NCBI GenBank assembly: GCA_023954715.1
Contig: JAGSHD010000002.1
Location: 186,001-250,000 of the forward strand
Length of the DNA: 64,000 nucleotides
Origin: Candidatus Cloacimonadota bacterium
GTDB lineage: Bacteria > Muiribacteriota > UBA6191
Reading direction: 5' to 3'
The notes below the pieces were generated by a model. That model worked only from the letters and a program-made list of their open reading frames with translations, ran no database searches and was not told the DNA's origin. Positions 18,413 through 26,059 of the stretch are shown piece after piece; position 1 is the first letter of the stretch, and each line of letters begins with the position of its first letter. The position numbers and the translations under genes are program-made.

Positions 18413-21019
18413 CTATGGACATGCCATCGGGTCAGTGTCTTGTATACTTCGATCATTCACTTTTGCCATTACTGGTGAATTTGCTAAAGAAGTGCTAAAG
18501 CCCGACATTAAATCATTTTTTCTACAAAAAACTCTATCAGTTAAAGTAGCACTTTGTGCAGCTGGACACTTATCCGCTGGATCCATGAAGTCTAGATAAT
18601 TGACCGCCGGAGCTACTACAGAAGGCTGTGAAATTTCAGATAAAATAGATAAAGCATTTAAAAAACCTTTCTGCCCTTCACAGTAATGGGTAGTATAAGT
18701 AATAAATGGTAAACCTGTAGCTGCATCAGCTTCCATGATATTATATTCATTTAAGATTGTATCGACTTTTCCACCGATGCAAGTCTCAGTTGCTGCGATT
18801 ACTGTCGCAGATGCCCCAGGGAAAAAGTATGGTGCCCAGCCACCAGCTGGCTCACAACCAGTAGGTCCGGTAACATCAGCTGTTACTCTATCTTTTAGTA
18901 CAGTAAACTCAGAACCTACAAACCAATCATTAGCATAGTCCATAGCTACTTTATCTAAAGCGGGTTGCATTACAAGCATTCTGTTGGCTAGTCGAGCACC
19001 TTCATCAGTAAACTTAAAAAACTCCATGTACCCAGGTGGCATTCCACCAGCTGGAGCTAATATTGCATTTTCAATTGTTTCAATATCTGCTTCATAAGTT
19101 GTATAAATTTCCATTAGTTTTTTATACTCAGTTGCTGCTGGAAAAGAATGCGAAGAGCCATCCGTTACTGTATCTGTTGTCCCATAAAGTCTACCTGAAA
19201 ACTCTCCAACACCAGCTGCCACATCATCATAGATATAATCTGTTACAGGATAAATACTATCAAAATAAGCATCTAAATCTTGCATCAAAGCTGCATGTTT
19301 AATACAAATTGGTTTTGCAGGGTCAGTATCTGCTAGACTGGCACAAGGAGCAGTAGGAATACCAGTTCCTGTTCCAGCTGTAAAAGACTTACCACCCGTT
19401 ACTGAATACCCTCCACCTTTTAATAATTGGAAATATCGTGGATCATCCAAAGCCTCTTTACTTGACCAAAATCCTGCACCGGAAGGATCCTTAACTTTAT
19501 CTGGATATCCTGGGCTATTAGGGTGAGTTAGATATCCGTCATTTACTGGAAGAACAGTAGGGTTTTTATCTTCATCTAGATATTCGATGGTTCCGCCGCG
19601 CAACTGGGTCAATAAATCATTTTCAGCACTATCTTCAAGGGCGGTAAAGGCTGCAACAAACTGTTTTACTTTTGTCCCATCTTGATAAGGAATTAAGCTA
19701 GCTCCTTCTCTTGAATGAAGTGACATATAAGATTGTTGCCCGCCACTAGGCCAGATTGCAAATGCACTCAGATCATCGTTTCGTTTCATGCCTCCAGCCG
19801 AACTGGTCATGGTTCGATCATAAGCAGAGTCCTTTAAAAGATAAGCAGCAATGGCACCAGCCCCGATAGATGTAGCAATTAATGCAGCACCAACAGCTAC
19901 TCCGATAGCCAATCCTGCCCCAAAAGTAAAAATACCCACTACAATAAATGCTACAAGAGCAATAGAACCCTTACTTTTGGTCTTTTTCACCTCTCGTCTC
20001 TCTTGATGGTATGGACGATTTGCAAACATTCTAAAATACATTAAATTAGCACCGTTTTGAGGAAGTATCAAATCTCCCATTTTTAATGGCACCATGTACC
20101 TACCCTTAACAAAGGTAATCAAGCTAGAGTCTGTACCTGCAATTAACAAGTTTTTATACTCATCCTTTAAATCCATTAAAGGAGTTAAACCAGCTTCAAT
20201 GAACTTTTTTGATAATGCATGAGGAGTTACCCCAGAAGTATTAGAAACACTAGCTTTACCAATAAATGGCCCGATCTCTACATCTCCTGCGCCGGTCTTT
20301 ACTTTCGTTTTTGGTAAAAATAAAAAAAAGCAATATTCGCTATCAGTAACTGTGCCTAACTCTCCACCCATCCGTTGCTCAACATCATTTGAATCATAAG
20401 AAACATGTAAAGTGTCTGTACCACAGTCAAATTTACCACGATATAATAAACCCGCTACATTTCGAATGGAGTATCTTGGAAATAAATCGGCAGCACTCGT
20501 AATGCCTGCCATAATAGGTGCATCAGCAGCATCCCTTGGAGCCATATTGTTTAATACAATAGGAGTTGTCGGCTTACCCCCAGCGTTTTGCCGTCCAGCG
20601 GCTCGAGTATCATAAGTTAAGTAGCCAGAGTCTGCAATTTCTCCCCCACCAGCAGAACCAGTCCAAGGAATTGAACTAGGCCCATCATTTAATATTTTAC
20701 TATAATACACTTCGAGGGGATTGTCTGTTCTACGACCAAAATAACCTGCTCCAATACAATCAGGAGCCCCAGCACCCGTACATGGGTCAGGATACCCCGA
20801 ATGATCTTCTAAGGAGTACGTGTCTGTATAATATCTGGATTTCATAACCTTATCTGTGGGCTGCATAAAGTAGGTTGGAGGCTTGAAACCCTTATAATTT
20901 GTTGGATAAGGCTGCTTGTCATCAGCATCCTGCCAACGCTCCCAGTTAGTTACTGTTTTTGCTTCTAAGGAAATAAATATGAGAGAAAAAACTACCACTA
21001 AAAACTTTATATTTTTCAT
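18413..21019 (-). CDS. large exported protein with an internal Gly-rich hydrophobic segment
   Basis: 868 residues; ATG at 21019 and signal peptide MKNIKFLVVVFSLIFISLEA. The mature protein is unlike its neighbours: rich in Ala, Gly, Asp, Pro and Tyr, with several Cys that could form disulfides (e.g. DPCTGAGAPDCIGAG early, CEPAGGWAPYFFPG and HYCEGQKG late). At about residues 350-395 (19840-19970) there is a long hydrophobic Gly/Ala-rich stretch (GIFTFGAGLAIGVAVGAALI) right after a basic patch (REVKKTKSKG). It looks like an internal transmembrane or glycine-zipper hairpin rather than a signal. The DNA also looks richer in G+C than the flanks. It is the middle gene of an operon of three exported proteins. 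I recognise no family; a membrane-inserting or surface structural role is only a guess. Confidence 0.68.
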   Translation of the reverse strand: MKNIKFLVVVFSLIFISLEAKTVTNWERWQDADDKQPYPTNYKGFKPPTYFMQPTDKVMKSRYYTDTYSLEDHSGYPDPCTGAGAPDCIGAGYFGRRTDNPLEVYYSKILNDGPSSIPWTGSAGGGEIADSGYLTYDTRAAGRQNAGGKPTTPIVLNNMAPRDAADAPIMAGITSAADLFPRYSIRNVAGLLYRGKFDCGTDTLHVSYDSNDVEQRMGGELGTVTDSEYCFFLFLPKTKVKTGAGDVEIGPFIGKASVSNTSGVTPHALSKKFIEAGLTPLMDLKDEYKNLLIAGTDSSLITFVKGRYMVPLKMGDLILPQNGANLMYFRMFANRPYHQERREVKKTKSKGSIALVAFIVVGIFTFGAGLAIGVAVGAALIATSIGAGAIAAYLLKDSAYDRTMTSSAGGMKRNDDLSAFAIWPSGGQQSYMSLHSREGASLIPYQDGTKVKQFVAAFTALEDSAENDLLTQLRGGTIEYLDEDKNPTVLPVNDGYLTHPNSPGYPDKVKDPSGAGFWSSKEALDDPRYFQLLKGGGYSVTGGKSFTAGTGTGIPTAPCASLADTDPAKPICIKHAALMQDLDAYFDSIYPVTDYIYDDVAAGVGEFSGRLYGTTDTVTDGSSHSFPAATEYKKLMEIYTTYEADIETIENAILAPAGGMPPGYMEFFKFTDEGARLANRMLVMQPALDKVAMDYANDWFVGSEFTVLKDRVTADVTGPTGCEPAGGWAPYFFPGASATVIAATETCIGGKVDTILNEYNIMEADAATGLPFITYTTHYCEGQKGFLNALSILSEISQPSVVAPAVNYLDFMDPADKCPAAQSATLTDRVFCRKNDLMSGFSTSLANSPVMAKVNDRSIQDTDPMACP

Positions 21020-21063
21020 AAATTTACGCTCTCAATCAATGAGGTACTTGAGCCAAAAGTTGA

Positions 21064-22101
21064 CTATTTATTTTGAGTTGAAATACTACTGTCGTGAATC
21101 TTAACGCCTTTTTGTTTACCTATACGAATTGGAAAACGTAATACACGTCGATTTCGCCCCATATCTTGCGCACTGACCATCATACAATAAGTTTTTTCTT
21201 CTTGAAAAGTATGATAAAAAGCTTTAGAAAAGACATGTTTACCACCAATGACCCTCTTTTCAAAGGGTACCGTAGCATCATTATTTATCTCAAAACTTGT
21301 CAAATCTTTTGCTGGATCTGCATCATACCGCATAAAAGCTTCATCACCTGGCTTTCGTTGATCAAAAGCATCAAAAGTACTATCATCTGATGCATCATTA
21401 GGTGGGGCTGCACTACAAGATCCCTGTCCCCACTCGCCTAGCCTCATCGTGACGGTTTGAAGTGGGAAATAGTACACAACAGGAGTTGCGGTGTCTTCAG
21501 CACCCGTATAACTACCAGCGTCATTTCTCAACCAAAAAGGTGTATTATCTTCAATAAACACATTAAATCGAAATCTAGTTTTTTTAGGAGCATGCTCTAA
21601 ATCATCGCTAGCCATATCATCAAATCGTAATTGTAAAAAACTATCGCCAGCACTATCTGTGTATTTACCACCATACTTGCCAGGGTAAGTACCCGATCCA
21701 TCATCTTGCCAAGAGTCTTCGTTGTTTACCCAATCCCCATAACATCGACCATCTGCTACACAAATGCCTGTGTCTTCATTAAAAGTTGCCACAGGCCCCG
21801 CAGGGACTCTTGAATTCAATTTATTTCTATCATAAGTTGTCGGAGGTTTTACACTATCCCCAGCTTGAACATTGTTTGGTAAACCAACGGTATCAATTAG
21901 CTCGCCATCACTTTTTGTAACTTCTACCCAAATATTAGGCTTAATTTTGTCAAAGTTAAAATGAAAGCCTGCGCCAAGATAATCGTTTTCCATCCAACTT
22001 TCTGTAACATAAGTAATGATTGTAACTTTCTTCCCACCTGCTTCCAGACTAGAAATCAGTGACAACATAAAAAACATAAGTGCAAATCTTGACAGTTTCA
22101 T
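21064..22101 (-). CDS. exported protein of unknown function, first gene of three-gene operon
   Basis: 345 residues. I place the start at ATG 22101, which has GGAG 9 nt upstream and opens directly with the signal peptide (MKLSRFALMFFMLSLISSLEA). An ATG at 22116 lies at the predicted transcription start and so is unlikely. The mature part begins with a strand-rich segment (KKVTIITYVTESWMEND) and is acidic and Gly/Asp/Asn-rich in the middle, with cysteines in CVADGRCYGDW. It ends in a domain with EEKTYCMMVSAQDMGRNRR. The 868-residue gene follows after 44 nt and the TPR-like gene after that. The clear promoter (22123-22151) serves all three. No known family recognised. Confidence 0.66.
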   Translation of the reverse strand: MKLSRFALMFFMLSLISSLEAGGKKVTIITYVTESWMENDYLGAGFHFNFDKIKPNIWVEVTKSDGELIDTVGLPNNVQAGDSVKPPTTYDRNKLNSRVPAGPVATFNEDTGICVADGRCYGDWVNNEDSWQDDGSGTYPGKYGGKYTDSAGDSFLQLRFDDMASDDLEHAPKKTRFRFNVFIEDNTPFWLRNDAGSYTGAEDTATPVVYYFPLQTVTMRLGEWGQGSCSAAPPNDASDDSTFDAFDQRKPGDEAFMRYDADPAKDLTSFEINNDATVPFEKRVIGGKHVFSKAFYHTFQEEKTYCMMVSAQDMGRNRRVLRFPIRIGKQKGVKIHDSSISTQNK

Positions 22102-22122
22102 AAAGTATTTCTCCATGATATT

Positions 22123-22151
22123 AGTATAACCAATGAATTGTAAATAGCCAA
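22123..22151 (-). promoter_or_regulatory. sigma70-type promoter of the exported three-gene operon
   Basis: On the minus strand TTGGCT (22146-22151), a 17-nt spacer and TATACT (22123-22128). Transcription would begin near 22116, leaving a short leader that contains GGAG and then the ATG at 22101. Confidence 0.6.
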
Positions 22152-22301
22152 TCCCTCAACAGAAACCTTTTTACAAAATCGTACATAATAACCTACCTTT
22201 TGTCTCCTATTTGAATGTTTTCCCATTACTATTTTGACCATAAAATTGTAAGATTTAAGAGCCAAGTCTTTTTTTATGTGATCGAATTGTTGGAGAGTCT
22301 C

Positions 22302-24293
22302 TTGAAACCCTATTTGTTTGCACTTTTTATAGTTTGTAATATCTCAGTATTTGCAAAGCAATGCTTTTTAATTGAGCCTAGCCAATTTTTATGTAGACAA
22401 AACTTTAAGTCCGGAAAACTAAAGTCCATCGAGTTTATCGGACAAGGTCAACTTGTACCCAATTCTGCTTTATATCTCTACGAAAATCAACGTCCCTTAG
22501 CATACATGAACTGGCAAGAGAAGCAATTCATTCACTTTGATGATATGGGAAACATTCTCCAAAGATTAGATCAAAATGACTATAGTCATTATCAAGACAA
22601 TCAAGCTATTACTCATTGTATCGGAGCAAAATGTTCATCTCAAAAATGGAGCTTTGTTAAACTTAACCCTCAAAAACTACAAATAGGAGATGTCATTTTT
22701 TCTGGAAATTTAAGTATTTATGCCGGCACAGGTCAAGCACAATTTACTCATATTTCCATTTTTGCAGGCTATAAAAATGGTATTGCAAAAGTCCTTGGGA
22801 GTGATATGGCAGAAAAAATTCAAATTTCAAATTTTGATGACTCAATTTTCAATCCCATTAATTTTGCGGTGTTACGTTCCAAGGCATTCCAAAAAAATGT
22901 GAAAACTCTTTTAGAAAACCAGTCTTATAAACATCAAAATTTTTGCTCCGAACTGTTTAGAAGCTTGGTAAATCAAAGCTTTAAAAGTGCTAATAACCCT
23001 ATTAATGATTTTGCAAGTATTCACCCTGAGACACTTTTAAAAAACAACTACCACTTTTTTGATGTGATTGATTTTAAACTTCAGTCCCATAAAACCTTAG
23101 AGGATTTTTTTCAAAATAGAGAGGCTAAACTTAATAAACAAGTCAATGATTGGCATCAAATAGTATCTTCTCCTCAAGATGCAATGTATCAAATTTTTGC
23201 TAAAAACTTTATTTTTTTACCACTCGTATTTTCCAGACAGATGATGGAATCTATGATCCGGTTTAGCACCTCGGGTATATTTAAAGAGACTAATCCTTTA
23301 CTAACCAAGATAAACTCAGCTACTTCTCAAAACCCTATCTTCAAAAAAAATAAAACTACATGCTTTGCGACTACAGATCAAAAGAAGCTTTGTTTTTATA
23401 CCGATGAAAACCTCAAGCTCCTATCTTTTGAAGTTTTTTCAAAATCTCAAGCACCTGATATGCTTTTATATCTAAAAAACAATCAGCTATCTCATTTTCT
23501 AAAGTTTGGAAAGTCGACAAATACTTACTTTCAGTTTGATAAAAACAATCAAGTTAAATCTCGCCTAATCAATAACAACTATTTAGAAATAGAAAACCAA
23601 AAAGTTCAACTCCGTTGTAAAGGGAGTGATTGTACATCTACAAAATACAAGTGGGTTGAAATTGACAAAACGAAACTTCAAGCTGGTGATGTAATATTCA
23701 CAGGATCTACCTACCCCTATTCAGCAAATCAAAAGTCTCTAGTTTCTCATGTATCTATTGTTGAAAAAACCTCAAAAGGTAGAGTCTTTGTTTTAAGTAA
23801 TGATATTTACAAGCCGATACAAATTGTAGCCCTAAACACCTTAAATAAAAATCTCCACAGCTATTTTGTACTTCGCAATCAAAAATTTACTCAAGAGTTT
23901 AAAAAGTTTCGAAGAAACTCTCCTTTAAATATGGCACAACTTCCCTACTTTTGTGCCAATTTATATTTCACTATTTTTAAAAAGTCGTTTCCAGATATTG
24001 CCCAACATTTTGATGAAATGCATAAAAACCATGCAGAAACAGCTTTCCTCTCTACCTATCAACAATTTGATCTTATTGACTTTAAATCTCGTGTAGATAA
24101 ACCTATACATGAGGTATTAGCAAGCAGAAAAACTCACCTATCTGAAGAAAGAAAATCTATAGAAAATATTATGAAGTCTGATAAAAACTTACTCTATCGC
24201 CTCTTCCAATCAAACCTCTCTTTATTACCCTTCACTTTGCCCCAAAAACGAGTTCATGATCTCTTAAAATTTATGCAATTTTATAGTGATTAA
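22302..24293 (+). CDS. exported protein with two tandem YiiX/NlpC-P60-like (permuted) cysteine hydrolase domains
   Basis: 663 residues from TTG 22302, chosen because TTGGAGAG lies 5 nt upstream and a signal peptide follows (KPYLFALFIVCNISVFA). The frame is open back to an ATG at 22215, which would bury the signal. Each half has the same layout: Cys-rich segment, QIGDVIFSG or QAGDVIFTG, a His strand (FTHISIFAG, H150; SHVSIVEK, H483), then a helix with a Cys (NFCSELF, C215; PYFCANLYF, C551), and a closing YHFFDVIDFK or QQFDLIDFK. The His-before-Cys order is that of circularly permuted papain-like folds (YiiX, LRAT-like), which hydrolyse amide or ester bonds in cell wall or lipids. The Glu after Cys is Asn in the second copy, which may be less active. 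Substrate unknown. Confidence 0.65.
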   Translation: MKPYLFALFIVCNISVFAKQCFLIEPSQFLCRQNFKSGKLKSIEFIGQGQLVPNSALYLYENQRPLAYMNWQEKQFIHFDDMGNILQRLDQNDYSHYQDNQAITHCIGAKCSSQKWSFVKLNPQKLQIGDVIFSGNLSIYAGTGQAQFTHISIFAGYKNGIAKVLGSDMAEKIQISNFDDSIFNPINFAVLRSKAFQKNVKTLLENQSYKHQNFCSELFRSLVNQSFKSANNPINDFASIHPETLLKNNYHFFDVIDFKLQSHKTLEDFFQNREAKLNKQVNDWHQIVSSPQDAMYQIFAKNFIFLPLVFSRQMMESMIRFSTSGIFKETNPLLTKINSATSQNPIFKKNKTTCFATTDQKKLCFYTDENLKLLSFEVFSKSQAPDMLLYLKNNQLSHFLKFGKSTNTYFQFDKNNQVKSRLINNNYLEIENQKVQLRCKGSDCTSTKYKWVEIDKTKLQAGDVIFTGSTYPYSANQKSLVSHVSIVEKTSKGRVFVLSNDIYKPIQIVALNTLNKNLHSYFVLRNQKFTQEFKKFRRNSPLNMAQLPYFCANLYFTIFKKSFPDIAQHFDEMHKNHAETAFLSTYQQFDLIDFKSRVDKPIHEVLASRKTHLSEERKSIENIMKSDKNLLYRLFQSNLSLLPFTLPQKRVHDLLKFMQFYSD

Positions 24294-24470
24294 TCTCAGT
24301 TAGAATCTAATTTGCGTACCTTAGTTCTACTAAACGCCGCCCACCCTTATTAATTCAATCTCAATTTGAATCGCTATTTTCAATTCATGAAAAATATTCA
24401 TTATAAATAATGTATTTTTAATCAATGTTAATGGTAAAATAACAATCTTTTCAAGTGCTTCCAAGCTTAT

Positions 24471-24479
24471 TGCTATACT
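24471..24479 (+). promoter_or_regulatory. candidate extended -10 promoter of the chemosensory operon
   Basis: TGCTATACT matches an extended -10 (TGnTATAAT). No good -35 is needed for such promoters and none is seen. Start of transcription near 24486 would give a leader of about 65 nt before the first ATG. Confidence 0.42.
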
Positions 24480-24550
24480 CTAAGCAGTAAAGTAATTGCT
24501 TTAAGTATTGAAGTAGTTTATTGGATCTTAATTAGAGGATATATTCAATC

Positions 24551-26059
24551 ATGAAAATTTTAGTAGTTGATGATCAATTTGTAGTAAGACAATTAATTCG
24601 TGATGAACTAGAAGCAGGTGGCTACGAAGTCTTTGAAGCATCTAGTGGACAAGACGCTTTAATAAAACTTGTTCAAAACCCAGTTGATCTTATTACCTTA
24701 GACATAGCAATGCCTGGAATGAACGGCTACACTACTTGTTCTAGATTGAGATCTGAAAGATATCGCAATTTTATAAACAATAGAAAAGATCGAGACCTTC
24801 CGGTAATATTTATTACTGCTGCCGATTCACCAAAAGAAAGACAAAAAGGATTTGACGTTGGCGCGATTGATTACTTTGTGAAACCCTTTAAAAAGGGCAC
24901 TATATTAAAAGCGGTAAACAATATACTAAGACCCCTTAATCAACATGGAGATTTATTAGTAGCAATTTTATACTCAGATGAAACAATGCGAGTCAATCTA
25001 TCTAATGAGATACAAAAACAAGGGGTACACTTTGAGTGTTTTAATGATATAGCTACCGCTATTGAATGGATGGAGCAACATCACCAACGCCTTGGCTTAA
25101 TCCTTATTGATCATCATGTTGAAACGCTCCCTGCTCTTGAAGTATTAAAAGCTACAAAAGAAAACCCACTATTAATGGAGACTCCAAAATTAGTTTTTTG
25201 GGACAAAGAAGAAGCGCCCAATTTGATTCACTTTTATGCAGCGGGATGCAACGATAGCCTGCAAACTCCATTTATTCAAGAAGAAGTCACTCAAAAAATT
25301 TCTACTCTTTTAAACAATTTCAATAATCATAAAAAGCGTTTGGAGATGTTAAATCAACTAAAAGAGCTTGACTCTTTAAAAGACAAGTTTTTAAGTGCTT
25401 GTTCTCATGATCTTAGAAACCCTATTGGTGCGATTGTTGGCTTTTCTAGTTTATTATTGGATGAAGTTGAAAATCAAGAACATCAAGAGTTTTTAACTAT
25501 GATTCAGCAGTCGTGTCAAGAGATGACACAAATGATCGACTCACTATTATCTATCGATAAAGTAAAATCCGGAAAAACAGAAGTTCAAAGCTCTACCATC
25601 AACTTACAATCAGAGCTTCAAGAAATCGTAAATAAGTATATCTCAAACAATTATAAAAACTTAACATACACATTAGATTTCTACTTAACAAATCCTATAA
25701 TACAAATGGACAAAGGGATTTTTCAAAGAATTATCAACAATCTATTGAGTAACGCAACCAAGTTTACTCCTAAATTGGGAGTTATCACAATAAGCGCAAA
25801 CACTATAGACGACATTTTCTTTCAACTTTCTATAAAAGATACTGGTATGGGTATTCCTAAAGATTCTCTCCCCCTATTATTTGATGAGTACTCCGGAATA
25901 GGTCGCCTTGGCACAGAGGGCGAAACAAGCGTGGGTCTTGGCATGAGTATAACCAAAACTCTCATTTCCAACTTAGGTGGTACAATTAGCGTAGAAAGCC
26001 AAGAAAATTTAGGCACTGAATTCTCAATTATTTTACCATTAGGGATACATAATGGATGA
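24551..26059 (+). CDS. hybrid receiver/histidine kinase with a pseudo-receiver
   Basis: 502 residues. Domains in order: a receiver (1-125) with acidic pair VDD7-8, phospho-acceptor D51 (LITLDIAMPG) and KP at 111-112; a second receiver-like domain (about 135-255), degenerate but with D187 in LILIDHHVE at the acceptor position; a HisKA dimerisation helix with H286 (ACSHDLRNPIG); and a HATPase with NATKFTP, DTGMGIP and GLGMSI boxes. There is no membrane segment, so it senses through its receivers or protein partners in the cytoplasm. It is first in an eight-gene operon and overlaps the first cheA by 8 nt, so it is presumably part of the same chemosensory pathway and may receive or drain phosphate from the CheAs. 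Confidence 0.9.
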   Translation: MKILVVDDQFVVRQLIRDELEAGGYEVFEASSGQDALIKLVQNPVDLITLDIAMPGMNGYTTCSRLRSERYRNFINNRKDRDLPVIFITAADSPKERQKGFDVGAIDYFVKPFKKGTILKAVNNILRPLNQHGDLLVAILYSDETMRVNLSNEIQKQGVHFECFNDIATAIEWMEQHHQRLGLILIDHHVETLPALEVLKATKENPLLMETPKLVFWDKEEAPNLIHFYAAGCNDSLQTPFIQEEVTQKISTLLNNFNNHKKRLEMLNQLKELDSLKDKFLSACSHDLRNPIGAIVGFSSLLLDEVENQEHQEFLTMIQQSCQEMTQMIDSLLSIDKVKSGKTEVQSSTINLQSELQEIVNKYISNNYKNLTYTLDFYLTNPIIQMDKGIFQRIINNLLSNATKFTPKLGVITISANTIDDIFFQLSIKDTGMGIPKDSLPLLFDEYSGIGRLGTEGETSVGLGMSITKTLISNLGGTISVESQENLGTEFSIILPLGIHNG

